From contig OZ017769.1 in the NCBI GenBank assembly GCA_963969345.1, positions 1,736,001 to 1,800,000 on the forward strand: a stretch of DNA of 64,000 nt, in the 5' to 3' direction. A model generated the notes under the pieces. It did no database searches. It worked only from the letters and a program-made list of their open reading frames with translations, and was not told where the DNA came from. Made by a program: the position numbers and the translations under genes. Shown here piece after piece: positions 21,702 to 33,419 of this stretch (positions are counted from its first letter, which is position 1; every line of letters starts with the position of its first letter). Origin of the DNA: Turbatrix aceti (taxonomy: Eukaryota; Nematoda; Chromadorea; Rhabditida; Panagrolaimidae).

Positions 21702-22977
21702 AATAGAGTGCAAATTCTGGATTCTGAACTATGGTGCATTTTATATTCAGTGAATTTCAAAACAGACGTTTGCATTTTCAAAAAAAAGAAATAAATCACT
21801 GTTACGCCCTCCAACATCGCGAAAATAAAATATCGTAATCCCCAGACTCCAAAAAATAAATATTGTATCGATAAAAAATGCTTTATAAAAACAGCGCCTA
21901 AAATGTAATAAAATATCTAAATTTTTGTTCTAATATTACGCACAGGAAGTAACATTTTGGGATCAAAAAAGGGTTGCACTCAAAAACGAGAAATATGTAA
22001 AAATGTCGTAACCGACTGATTTTGTTATTTTTAGAACATGTTATGACACATAACATAATATAAGTAATACAACAAAATCAATCGTTGTATAACATTTTTA
22101 GACCGTAAAACTATGTTTTTGGTGGTTGGTTTAAACCAAAAACAGCGATTTACCGTCAAAAGTTGTTATACATCGACTGATTTTTTGGTATTGTCATGTT
22201 ATAATTTATAACTTATACATAAGTCATAACCCTTTCTAAAAGTAATAAATTCAAACTGTTACGGCATTTTTAAATATTTGTATATTTTTCGTGTGATATA
22301 TGTACAATGCACAAAATTTGTGACGTACCCGGGCCATCGTCCCAATTGTGTTAAACTTAGTGCATCATGTTATCTATCAATGAGTAGATAACATCTTATA
22401 TGTGCAGAGTTGTTCAATTCGACAATTTTCAGCGCTCGCTCTGCTCGCGCTCTTTGAGCAATTCAATTTTTTTTCTCGAATATTAGTATAAAAACAATTT
22501 AACCGCCCTTTTTTAACGCTTTTGCTGCAGTCAGCAAAAGCAACGCAAAAAAAGCAAGCGCACTTGCTTTCTTTGGGATGCTTTTACGGTCGGCAGCAAA
22601 AGCGTTTTTTTTATTATCCAATCTCAAAATTTTTTAACTGAAACATTTATTTATGTTTCAGTTAAAAACATTTATTTAGAATGAAGGTCCTAATTCTCAC
22701 TCTATATCTAAAAAAATCTCTTATTTTTCCCCCGAAAAACCAAATTAAAACTACTGCATTAAAATAAAAAAACCCGCAATCAAAGATCAGAAATCAACCG
22801 CGGTAGAAAAACCATTGCACGCAACCACCAATAATCCATTTCCCAGACAAAAGTATCTAACTTTATATTCCAGAAGAAGAAAAAAAAGAGAAGACAAATC
22901 AGAGACAATTATCCTAGATGTACAAAAGCCGAAGAAGACCATGGTGAATGAGGGCCGAAGAAAGGTCGAAAGCCTAA
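21702..22977. other. Spacer between DET1 and NDUFS5
   Basis: Degenerate GTTAC/ATAAC repeat at 21890-22260. At 22405-22478 there is one end of the hAT-like element found complete at 62090-62628 (CAGAGTTGTTCAATTCGACA then CTCGCTCTGCTCGCGCTCTT), truncated on its other side. 22510-22620 has palindromic GCTTTTGCTG/CAGCAAAAGC pieces. No gene. Confidence 0.6.
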
Positions 22978-24053
22978 TCACACATTGTTGTGCGAGAAGT
23001 AGTCAGGCTTGACCTGTCCAACCTGGACGTGATTCTCGTAGATCGTATCACGCTTTCCGTTGGCATACTGCTTCCAGTGCTCGGTACGCATGGCATCGTG
23101 GCGTTTCTTCTGAAATTCAAAACATTGATAGCTGACAGTTCATCTCAAAACGAAAATCCATTAATCATTAATTACTGACGAAATATCGAAATCGCAATCA
23201 AAACAGATTTACGATTAGTACGTATTCTGTGTTTACGAATCGTAAATCCTCCCTCACAGACTGTGAGTCAACAAATTTCGAAATTCTATATTTGTAGGGG
23301 CGTTTTCCGTCCGGTGCGCAAGAATTTGTGCAAGTACCAAAAAATCAATTTTTTCATCATAAACATTTCTTTTTACCGTCAAAAACATCATTTCTAGCCC
23401 TTAAAAAATCGAAATTTGAAGAATACTTCAAAACAGTAGCAAAAAAACGCGCTTTATGATCAAAAATCTCGAATTTGCGCTTCCGAACCCCAAAAAAAGC
23501 CAAAATTTTTTCTTTAGAAAAGTTTCATCAGCAAAAATATATTTTTTCAATGGGAATAAATCATTTTGCTTTCTAAATTTGAAAATAGACTTCAAAAATC
23601 ATAAAATACGCATTTTATAATACAAAATCTCAAAATTTCGATGCTCAACCCCAAAATCAAGCTACTCAGCCTACCCCAGCCCCGAAAATAACAACTCCAA
23701 CCCCAACAAACCTGCTTATCCTGAGTCAAGCACTCGCTAAAGTCGCGAAACTCAAAATCGCAGTAAAGCTTGCCCAGCTTTGTTCCGAACGCTTCCATGC
23801 AGCGGTAAAACTGTCCTTCGAAGAATCCACATGGTGTTCCTGGAAAAAAACAAGATCGTGACCGTGACCGAAAACAGAATAACAAAAACAAAAACAAAAA
23901 CAAGCTCCAAAGCATCGAAAGATCGTAGAAAAACAAAAAACCGTAAAACAAACCCTGATAGGAAAGTGGAAGCTGGAACGTGTCCGTGAGCGGGACCTTG
24001 ATGAGTGGATGGATCGCACCCAGACCGTCAGGCGTGAGGTTACCGCTAGCCAT
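22978..24053 (-). CDS. nduf-5: NADH dehydrogenase (ubiquinone) iron-sulfur protein 5, complex I accessory subunit
   Basis: Three exons on the minus strand: 24053-23954, 23839-23712, 23109-22978 (119 aa). The N-terminus MASGNLTPDGLGAIHPLIK resembles nematode NDUFS5, and exon 2 has the twin CX9C motif (CGFFEGQFYRC and CDFEFRDFSEC), the fold imported and oxidised by the Mia40 route in the mitochondrial intermembrane space. Length matches the family. Despite its name the protein binds no iron-sulfur cluster. It is divergent from the PP1 gene, with 456 bp between start codons. Confidence 0.92.
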
Positions 24054-24509
24054 GATTCAGACGCGTTCGTGGCCAGAAGCTGCAAAGATACACGAGTAAG
24101 ACGATTGGCAAACAGGAAAACGGAGCAAAAACGGTCGATATTATAAAAGCGAAACAAAAAAACACAAAATTTTACTGAACATAAAAAGTTTTGGCAAAAC
24201 GTGACGAACAATACCTGCACGCAACCTGCGAAGAAAATTCCGTGCGAAAAAACTCTGGGTTTTTTTTCATACGCGCAAATCAGTGCTGTTTAGGTATTCT
24301 ATCGTAAATTTCTCATCACCTGTCCTGTTTGTTTTCTTTCTATTGAATGTAAATTACAATCATTGTTTGTTTTGTTGATTTGTATTTTCCAAGAAACGAT
24401 CGTAACTTTTTTCCGCCAAGCATGGCAGTCATTACACCCCTAGCGTTATCACAAACTACATCTCAATTCGTCTCTTGTATTCTCGCATCGCACACGACGA
24501 CGATCAGCC
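24054..24509. promoter_or_regulatory. Shared upstream region of NDUFS5 and the PP1-type gene
   Basis: 456 bp between two divergent ATGs, so it must hold both promoters. No TATA box at a convincing place. I see no trans-splice acceptor directly before either ATG. Confidence 0.4.
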
Positions 24510-25498
24510 ATGTCTCGAACCGACGTTGACGAATACATCATCAAGCTACTCAACGTTGGCGCACCTGGATGCTCGCTGACGAAGGCGTTGAAGGAGTGCG
24601 ACCTGCTCGCGCTCTGCGATCTCGCGAAGGAGGTATTCCTCGCCCAGGCTTCTCTCATCGAGCTCGCGCCACCCGTCCGAATCTGTGGCGATACCCATGG
24701 ACAGTATCCAGATCTCCTGAGGCTCTTTGACAAGGGCGGATTTCCGCCGACTGCTAATTACCTCTTTCTGGGAGACTACGTCGACCGGGGTCGTCAGAAT
24801 ATTGAGAATATCTGCCTGCTGTTTTGCTACAAGATCAAGTATCCGGATAACTTTTTTTTGCTTAGGGGAAATCACGAGTGCTCGGCGATCAACCGGGTCT
24901 ACGGGTTCTACGAGGAATGCAATCGTCGGTATCAGAGTGTTCGGCTGTGGCAGGGCTTCCAGGATACGTTCAATACCATGCCCCTCGTCGCTCTCGTCGG
25001 ACACCGGATTCTCTGCATGCACGGAGGTCTCTCACCCCAGCTCAAGTCCCTCGACCAACTCCGACAGCTCCATCGACCCATTGACCCGCCCAACCCGTCG
25101 ATCCACGTCGATATCATGTGGTCCGATCCGGATTCCTGGATTCGCGGATGGCAGCCGAATACGCGTGGTGTATCTTTCGTTTTTGGACCCGATGTTCTGA
25201 CCGAGACACTCGCTAGACTCGATTTGGATCTCATCGCCCGTGCTCATCAGGTTGTCCAGGACGGATACGAGTTTTTCTGTAACAGAAAACTTGTTACGAT
25301 ATTTTCTGCTCCCCATTACTGTGGTAAGTCTGGCCTAAAAATTAATCCTAAACATTTTTTGTCAATCACGGCTTTTATTCAGGACAATTCGACAACGCCG
25401 CTGCCATGATGAATGTCGATGAAAATCTCACCTGTTCGTTTCACATTCTGAGGCCGACTATACGTTTTGGAAGGATTTCTGTTCCGACCCAGAAATGA
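24510..25498 (+). CDS. PP1-type serine/threonine protein phosphatase
   Basis: Two exons, 24510-25323 and 25383-25498 (309 aa). Metal-binding motifs GDTHG, GDYVDRG and GNHE are all present, followed by the HGGLSP and [13 protein letters not shown] segments and [16 protein letters not shown], the PP1 signature around the last metal ligand. PP1 usually has GDIHGQYYDLL and GEFDNAGAMM, so this copy is divergent, as nematode germline PP1 copies often are. The C-terminus is short and lacks the usual TPPR tail. The regulatory subunit-binding groove cannot be judged by eye. Probably catalytically active. Confidence 0.92.
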
Positions 25499-25614
25499 TT
25501 GAATAAATTTTTTGTAAAGCTGCAAAATTGCTTTTCGAACGGAAAAAGGTTGATTGACGGGATTCTGAAAAAAAATGCGTGAATTCGCTTCGAAATCCCG
25601 GTGCAATTTTAAGA

Positions 25615-25960
25615 TAACAAAATTTGATCGTAAAACGCTACTTTAGATGCGCTGAATAACAAAAAATAGTTGCTATTTTGTTACTTTTTAGGCGCTGTTT
25701 TTAGTGGATAACATTTTTTGTCACTAAAGTATTACGTTACGCGCCCTGAATACTATTGAAATCTCGCTATTTTGTTATCTTTCGTGGTGCTTTTTTTTGC
25801 GAGTAACAATATTTTTGGCCTTTTTTGTTACGTTTATTTATCATTTTCTTACCGTTTTTTGACCTTTGCTTGATTTTTTTACGTTTGTCGCTTTTTTTAT
25901 GAGTTGCGAACGATATTTTTTTTTATGGGGGATAACGAATATTTTCTTCGTTAGAGTTCT
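25615..25960 (+). repeat. GTTAC/ATAAC dispersed repeat, 3' of the PP1-type gene
   Basis: TGCGCTGAATAACA, TTGCTATTTTGTTACTTT, AGGCGCTGTTTTTAGTGGATA, AAGTATTACGTTACGCGCCC and TTGTTATCTTTCGTGG follow in the same order as in the PCBD and PIGN introns. Confidence 0.8.
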
Positions 25961-26378
25961 GCTGTTTTTCGGTGATCGTAATTATCTGATATCACTGATG
26001 CAACAATTACCGGTCGCGGTCGTTGATTATTGAACGTAACATGATTGATACCGTTACCGTTACCGTGGCCGTGGTCGTTTTCGCGGTCGGGCGTTCAAGA
26101 CAGAAAACAAACATGTTGACAGACTGGCGTGATCGATATCTTCTACATATTTTTTGTTTCTTTTCGGGGGGCGCGCGTTCAGGAAGGAAGCGGTAAACAA
26201 CGGCCTTGGCCAATTTTCAGGCATGCTGCGCGTTTCATGGGCGTGTCGGAGGCATCCGTTATTCCAGTTGCAAGGTAGTAGGGGGCAGTTCTTGCAGACT
26301 GCTCTCGACAGAGTCGTCCACTTGCACTCTCGACACACGCTTACCACTTCTTCGGTCGCTTTGAAGAAAACACAAACA

Positions 26379-27335
26379 ATGGTTGGTTTTTTTCGTCTTT
26401 TCGCTCTTTTGAAATCCTAATTTCAGGCTCTGACAGCTGACGAACGCAAATCCCTGCTCCAGCCTCTGCTCGACAACGGATGGAGCCTCGTCGAAGGCCG
26501 GGATGCCATCACGAAGAAGTTGGTCTTCAAGAACTTCAACCAAGCCTTCGGCGTCATGACGCGCGTTGCTCTGCAGGCCGAGAAGCTCGATCATCATCCC
26601 GAGTGGTTCAATGTTTACAACAAGGTTTGCATTTTATTTGAAAATTTTATATTTGGATTACGATATCAAAATTACGTTTTTCACGATTTTTGAAGAATTT
26701 GTAAATTTCAAAAATTCTTGTTTTTTAGAATTTTTAAATTTAAAAAATTCTTTAAAATACAAAATTGCGGTTGTTTTTACCGTAAATGATACCCAAAATA
26801 AAACTATTATTTTTATTTCTTTGAATACTATTTTGGGCAATTTACTGCTATTTTCGAAAAAATAACAAAAATAGTAGCTAAATTGTTACTTTATGTCCTT
26901 TGAATAACATTGCTTTCATCCTAAAACGTTACTTTTGATGGCGCTCTTTTTTAAAAATAACATTTTTTTGTCGTTAAAGTATTACGTCACGTGCCCTGGA
27001 TAACATTAAAAGTTCACTATTTTGTTATCTTTCAATGTTACTTTCGGTACAGTTTTTTGTTCCAAAAATGTTATTTTTTTCAATTTTTTACGTTTCAGGG
27101 GTTTTTTTGTCTGTAAAATTTTTTTGACATAAATTGTGGCTTGCTGCATAAAATTCATTTTCGCGTGCAAATAATATTTTCTTCCCAAAATTCCACCAAA
27201 AATAAGTACCTAAAAATAACCTTCTAATTTTGTCCATTTCAGCTCGAAATCACCCTATCAAGCCACGACGTGAACGGTCTGTCCAACCGCGACATCAAGC
27301 TTGCCACGTTCATCGACAACGTTTCTGGAAAGTAA
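26379..27335 (+). CDS. pcbd-1: Pterin-4a-carbinolamine dehydratase
   Basis: Exon 1 supplies only the ATG (26379-26381) before a GTTGGT donor; exons 2 and 3 are 26427-26624 and 27243-27335 (97 aa). The product is very close to animal PCBD1: [44 protein letters not shown] and [14 protein letters not shown]. The HHPEW histidines are catalytic. The enzyme dehydrates 4a-hydroxytetrahydrobiopterin during recycling of the cofactor of aromatic amino-acid hydroxylases. The one-codon first exon is inferred from phase; an alternative upstream exon cannot be excluded. Confidence 0.93.
26865..27110 (+). repeat. GTTAC/ATAAC dispersed repeat in PCBD intron 2
   Basis: TAAATTGTTACTTTATGTCC, AAAACGTTACTTTTGATGGCGC, AAAGTATTACGTCACGTGCCC and CACTATTTTGTTATCTTTCA in the family order. 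It makes up about 40% of the 618-bp intron. Confidence 0.8.
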
Positions 27336-27414
27336 TTCCGAAGAAAAAATATATGTAATATTTATCATTTATTATGACTAGAAAATCATGTGATAAAAAA
27401 AGCAAAAATTAAAG

Positions 27415-30400
27415 CTACACGTCAGGTGAAGAAGGCTCAGCCTGGAAGTAGGCAACGAGGCGTCCGACGTCGACGAGGACGACGAGACTCGCGACGTGGA
27501 GTAGGAGAAAGACAATGGCAGGGGTCGCCATGGAGATGACGTAGTTGCTGATGCTGAGGCCGATGTCGAGCCAGCTGCCTTCGTCCCGGAGGCAGAAGAA
27601 GAACACGAGTGCCATCGAGTCCATGATTATCATCAGCAGGACAGAGAGCCGGGTCACGAGTCTCCGCTCCCGATGCAGCACCGCAGCGAAAGCAAAACCC
27701 ATCTGGAAGAATGGAATGCCGATTTTGACGATCAGCAGGGCAGCCATGGTGAAGGGCGAAAAAACAGAGATGAAATTCGTCAAAAAAGTCGGATTAAAGC
27801 TGTTGAGCGAGGCAATGTTGCCCGTGCCGAAGAAGGCGACTTCGACGAGTCCGATCAGCACGAACGCCCTCTGCCACTCACGGACAGTGAATCTTCCGTG
27901 GGGGTTCGTGGTAGAAGTTGACGTTACCGTACTCAGCCGGAAGAATTCGTCATCTGACAGGTGGGAGTGCTCGAGTCTGACGTAGACGACCAGGAGGAGG
28001 GCCAGGACGACGACGAAGAAGGATTCATAAGCCAGTGCCAGCACCGAGTAGGGTACAAAAAGGGCGCCGAGCCAGGCCACGACCCTCTCGATGACGTGGG
28101 ACCTCACGGTGAGGGGTGCCAGCACGGAAAGAGGCAGAGACAGCCAGGAGAGGACCTTCACCAGGGCAGGTGCATACCCAAGGCCCGTGGTCACCCCATT
28201 GACCACCGACGACCCGACCAACGCAAACTGAAGACCGACAAAAAATATTTTCTGGTCACAATCCGGGCCTAGTTTCCGTTTAAAAACTTCCAGAAGCACA
28301 ACTCCCGAAATAGGAGCCATAATGACAAATCCCGGGCTAGGAGTGCGGCCCACCGTCTCCAAAAATGGAAAGACGGCAAGCACGAAACACGTGCCAGCCC
28401 AGATCCTCGACCAGGACACCAGACGATTGCCCTGGATCGCAGGTTGGGCAGCGAGGAAGAGAAGAAGCCCGCTGACGACTGTTCTCTCGAAAAACGCGGC
28501 CACGAGAACGACAAGTGGCAGGACGAAGCCTCCCGCGTTCAGAGCCCAGCGCTTCCAGTTGGAGCGGACAATTTCCGGCCACTGCTCGACGGCATCCGGC
28601 TTCTTGAACGACGATTCGGCTGCTACGTTCACCACTACGGCTAGCAGGTAGACAGGTAGCATGTAGTACAAATAATTGGTGAACGGAAGGCGCTGGTACC
28701 AGATGAGAAAGAAGGCTACGATCAGCATGATGACAAATGCCATTCGGGGACGATAAACTGTGTTGTCGAGCGGGCGGAGGGCTGGGCTCCTGAAAAAATA
28801 AAAATAAATAGGTAAGTAGCCAAAATGTTACATTTTGTACACTGAATAACATAAAACAGTTCCTATTTTATTACTTTTCAGGCGCTGTTTTTGGTAGATA
28901 ACATTTTTTTGTCCTTAAAGTATTACGTCATGTGCCCTGCATAACATAGAAAGTTCGCTATTTTGTTATCTTTCGTGGCGTATTTTTGAGAGTAACAAAT
29001 TTTTGTCATTTGTAAATATGTTACTTTTGGTGCAGGAGATAACGATGCTTTTTAGGTACAAAAAAAAAGTTGGCCAATATTAAGCTTATTTTCATAAAAC
29101 TTCTATTAAAAAAAACTTACCGACTAAAAACAGCATAGAGCAACGAGTTCCACGCTCCAAAAAGCCCAGCAATGGCAATTCCAAGTGAAAATCTTTGATA
29201 TCGATGAAAGTAAATCAAAGCATCCCTGACAAGCGGCACCCATTGCAGACAAAAGTTGGCAGCATGCTGGTGGCGACGTTTGGCACGGAGATCGCTGACC
29301 TGCGAATTCACCTTGTTGAGAACGGATGCCGCAAAGCCGGGGTAATCCCGGAAGGTCAGTGGAAGTGCGTGTCTCACTCGCTCGGCTCTTCTGACGTTGT
29401 ACTGATCAACCATCTGCAAATAAGCGTGGATAATTAAATATAGATTTTACATTTTATTTAAAAACTGGACAAAAATACAGTAAAGCGCAATTTCAGATAG
29501 TATTCGCATAATGTTTTTTCGGTGATAAAACGTTACGTTCGATACGCTGAATAACATTTATTTGATCGTAAAATGTTACGTTTGGTGGTGCTCTTATTTG
29601 GAAATAACATTTTTTGATACTAAAATGTTACTTTCGGTGCGCTGGATAATGCTGAAAGTTCGCTATTTTGTTATCTTTCAATGATACTTTTGGTGCGGAT
29701 TTTTATCTCAAAAATGTTATTTTTTAGGATCGTAAATCATTACGATATTTTCATAAAACAGATGACGTCTGTTTTTGGTCAAAAACGACCGTATTTCTTC
29801 TCCCTGCGCTACTAATTTGTGAACAACAATATTTTTTGAACTAATCGTTAAAAAACAATAACCAACCTGTTTGAGATTCCCGCATGCAGCCTGCAGCTCC
29901 ATCTGCGGGGATACATCCAAAAATGTCAAAGGCAACACTCCAACAGAGTTCATCGGCACGGCAATGCCGAGTAGCGCTGCGACGAGAGGTGCAACATCGA
30001 CCTGATTGATCGTCTGCTTCGTCGTCAAGGATTTAATCCCTGCTCCCCAGGCCACGACCGGGGTCAGAATCTCGTCGTCGGTGCCCGATCCATGGGAGCC
30101 CCAGTCGGTCATGCCGTGATCCGCGGTGAAGATAAAAGCGGTCCGGTTGTCGGGAAACTTCTCAACAAAGAGATCAGCCATTCGGGCGATGCCCGCGTCG
30201 ACGACTCCGATGTTGTCAATGTACTCCTTGGAATCCGGTTTGTGACCGTGTCCGTTGGTATCCAAGCCCAGGAGGTGGAGAAAAAATATCATCCGGTCGC
30301 CGTCCAAGCTTTCGTTTTTCAGGAAGTTTTCAACTTTTTCGAAAACCCATAAATCGAGGGATGAAGCATTCTCCGACGAGAAATCCTCCTCTTCCGAGGT

Positions 30401-31221
30401 GTAGGCATCTGCGTAGACGTGGTCCAATCCATCTGCGAACATTGGCACGATGTCGGGACTCCCCCAGAGAAAAGATCTCTTCGATTCGTTGAAAATGGAA
30501 TCGAACTCGACGGGATTGTGCTTCCATCCTCGGGTGACGGCGGAGACGTCCTCGTAGAACCCGGCCATCATCGCGACGTGTCCTGGACGGGATTCCGTCG
30601 GAACGTGGCTCTTGGAGATGCCCCAGACGCCGAGGGGGCCTCGGATGATGTCGTGGAGGAATGGGGATTGCTCGGGGTGACCGTAGAATGCGCGTGAACG
30701 AAGGCCATCTGGAAATAACAAAAATTAATTACTTGTATAAAAAAGTTACAAAAAAAGATCTCTTCGTAGACGACCAGGAGGTAACATAAAAACTATAAAA
30801 AATATGGTTATCCACAGAAAAAAAAGCGCCACAAAAGATAACAAAATAACGAACTTTCAATGTTATGCAGCGCACATAACGTAATATTTTAAGGACGAAA
30901 AAATGTTATCCATCAAAAACAGCGCCCAAAAAGTAACAAAATAGCAACTATAATATATTATTCAGTGTACAAAAAGTAACATTTTAGCTATATTTTTTGT
31001 TACCCCCGAAAAACAGCTCAATCCTTTCCCTTCAAAAATTTCACATTTTTTTACCAACCTGCAGAAAAAATGACGACTCGTTTCGCAGGTGCATCACCGG
31101 TTGTAATGGGATGTGGGCGAGTTCCTCTGACCAGAGGCGAAGTGTAGTAGACATCAAAAATGGAATAAAATAGCAGAATGTGTACAAAGACACCCAGAAT
31201 AAAAAGGCTGCGCTGTATCAT
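27415..31221 (-). CDS. pign-1: GPI ethanolamine phosphate transferase 1 (PIG-N/Mcd4)
   Basis: Four exons on the minus strand: 31221-31059, 30708-29867, 29413-29121, 28789-27415 (890 aa; human PIGN 931). After an N-terminal membrane anchor comes the alkaline-phosphatase-like lumenal domain: the SADGLRSRAF metal site, THVPTESRPGH-type nucleophile region (here HVPTESRPGHVAMMAG), LLGLDTNGHGHKP and FTADHGMTDWGSHG. The C-terminal 450 residues are many hydrophobic segments. The enzyme adds ethanolamine phosphate to the first mannose of GPI precursors in the ER. All catalytic residues I can check are present. All three introns carry the GTTAC/ATAAC repeat. Confidence 0.95.
28810..29050 (+). repeat. 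GTTAC/ATAAC repeat, PIGN intron 3
   Basis: Contains ACACTGAATAACAT, AGGCGCTGTTTTTGGTAGATA, AAGTATTACGTCATGTGCCC and CGCTATTTTGTTATCTTTCG. Confidence 0.8.
29510..29745 (+). repeat. GTTAC/ATAAC repeat, PIGN intron 2
   Basis: Contains TACGCTGAATAACA, AAAATGTTACGTTTGGTGG, AAAATGTTACTTTCGGTGCGC and CGCTATTTTGTTATCTTTCA. Confidence 0.8.
30735..31015 (-). repeat. GTTAC/ATAAC repeat, PIGN intron 1
   Basis: Reverse orientation relative to introns 2 and 3: AAGATAACAAAATAACGAAC, ATGTTATGCAGCGCACATAA, AAAACAGCGCCCAAAAAGTA. Confidence 0.8.
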
Positions 31222-32156
31222 GATGAAAACGGCGACTACTCATGCCCAGGGATTAGTTGTGGAGTTTTACTCTGTGAACAACAAAAAATCAGAATGAAAG
31301 ATGACGTCAGATCGGACGAAAAAGTTGAATTGATCCGATCTGTTCAGACTAAATGTCGCACAGTGGTGGATGGGAATGACCGCTACCAGACATTTGTCCC
31401 CGATCGAGAGCAGAGACAGGGACAGGGTCAGGCTGTTGGTGCGGTTGATTGGTGATCCTGTTAGCTGACGTTTGCTTTTCTTTTGTGAGAATTTTTGAAG
31501 CGTTTTGGGACACTTTGCCAAAGTGTAATAAAAACATTTTTCGAAAAATGAAGGAAAAAGAACGTAACTCGATTTTTTGGGTATCACCATCGTAAAATTT
31601 GTTGCGATCAAATGCCACTTAAAAATACCGTATTCGTTTGATTCTATTACATTTGTAAGCGTGAGGAGCATGATAACAAAAAATATCATAAAAATGCTGT
31701 ATAACACATTTTTTATGATAAAATGTTACTTCACATTTATTCATGTGCGCTGAATAACAAAAAAGTGTTGCTATTTTGTTATGTTTTAGGCGCTATTTTT
31801 GATGGATAACATTTTTTTGTCCTTAAAATATTACGTTATGTGCCCTGCATAATATTGAAAGTTCACTATTGTGTTATCTTTTGTGTTATCTTTTGTGGTG
31901 TAACGATATTTTTTAGCGTTTTTACGATACTTTGGGTACGGGGTGCAAATTTTGGTTTTTGAACTGGTATCCTCATTGTTCTCTTTTTTTTGGTTCTCAC
32001 TTCTTCTCAAGTACAATAATAAGTACTTGTTATTCGCACCAAAATTTATTTTGACCCAATTTTTATAATTACATGTCCGGTGCACGCATAAGAAGCCGAC
32101 CGGAGGTGGTCGGCGACGACCTTTCACGATCACAATCGTAGGCTTCTTTCTCAAGG
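31222..32156. other. Spacer between divergent PIGN and collagen genes
   Basis: 31690-31915 is another plus-oriented GTTAC/ATAAC repeat (GTGCGCTGAATAACAA, AGGCGCTATTTTTGATGGATA, AAATATTACGTTATGTGCCC). The remainder (31920-32156) presumably includes the collagen promoter. No gene. Confidence 0.6.
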
Positions 32157-33057
32157 ATGCTACTGGATACGTGTTGTCACCGTAACCGAGCATACAGCTT
32201 GGCCATTATCTGTTGTTTTTTCACCACGATCGTTACCCTGATATCACTCGTACTCGCTCTACCATTCGTTACTTTGATCGTAAATTTGGAAACTAAATTC
32301 CTAATTCATGAACTGGAAAATTGCACCGTAAGATTTTTTATTTGATAAAAAAACTTTGAACGATGATAAAAAAATTTTGAAGTGTTGATAAAAAAATTTT
32401 GAACGTAAAAATAATTTTTAGGCCTCATTCTCATTTGGCAGCAACGAGCTAGAAAATAATCGCTCCCGCCGCTACGCCCCACCTGCTCCACCGTCCACCT
32501 GCTGCATCCCCGGCCCCCCAGGCCCACCCGGTCCAAACGGCATCAACGGTCGTAACGGCGCCCCTGGGCTTCCCGGCGTCCCCGGCACAAGTGCGCCCCG
32601 CATGCCCTGCCTAGACACCCCTCTCGCCCCCTGCCCGACCTGCGATCCAGGTTACCCCGGTCCACCTGGCCCTCCCGGCCCCCCGGGCAATCCAGGCCCC
32701 CCTGGAGCCCCCGGGCCCGACGGAAACGACGGTTTGCCCGGTGGCCCAGGACCTAAGGGCCCCCTTGGCAGGCCAGGTCCCTCAGGGGGGCCCGGGCCCC
32801 AGGGACCACCTGGGCCGGATGCTCCTTATAAAACCCCTCGTCCTGGGCCTCCAGGCCCCGACGGTCCCCCAGGACTTCCAGGCTTCCCCGGTCGAGCAGC
32901 AGGCTTTTTCGCCAAAGAGCAACGTGCTGGTGCCGAACCTGGACCGCGGGGGCCTCCCGGGATTCCGGGAGAAGACGGAAAATGTCCGGTCTACTGTGCT
33001 GTGGATTCGGGAGCGTTCTATGTCGATGAAAATAATGAATGGTATCGGGCTAAATAA
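32157..33057 (+). CDS. Cuticle collagen
   Basis: Two exons, 32157-32327 and 32422-33057 (268 aa). Residues 14-40 form a membrane/signal-anchor segment as in the nematode cuticle collagen N-terminal domain. RSRR at about residue 71 is a likely subtilisin-type processing site ahead of the triple helix. Then come Gly-X-Y blocks broken by a Cys-containing non-helical stretch ([12 protein letters not shown]) and further Gly-X-Y blocks with many GPPGPP. The C-terminal non-helical domain has CPVYC and ends NNEWYRAK. Cys pairs flanking the helices would form inter-chain bonds. Assembly is in the secretory pathway, with deposition in the cuticle. The clearest single indicator that the host is a nematode. 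Confidence 0.95.
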
Positions 33058-33419
33058 ATTGACCTGGACGATCATCGATCTTGCCACGAGCCTTGTTCAT
33101 GAGAAAAAAAGCTGGGAACACAATGTCGTTACGACTTGTGTTCCCAGGCGTATCATCGTAGGCGAAAAATTGACATTGGCGTACCCCGAATTTGTTATCG
33201 TTATCCTTTGTTAATCGGCAGATAAAGAGTACAGATGATGTGAAAACAAATTTATAAGTTTTTGTAAATTTGTAAACTGATTTCCTTCAAGTGACGTTTT
33301 ACGGTTAATTTTTTGTCGAAATTACAATTTTTGCTGTCAGACTGTGTTTCAAAATTTTTCATTCATTTTTTGTGTTGTTCTTGCAAATTCTACTGATTTT
33401 TTATATTTGAGTCTAAACC
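33058..33419. other. Spacer between collagen and gene X
   Basis: A foldback around 33100-33150 (TGGGAACACA...TGTGTTCCCA) lies just after the collagen stop and could act in 3'-end formation. Otherwise AT-rich without features. Confidence 0.4.

Noticed and set aside
21351..21794. 147-codon plus-strand open frame opposite DET1 exon 1
   Set aside because: It is antisense to a conserved exon and has no similarity or splice support.
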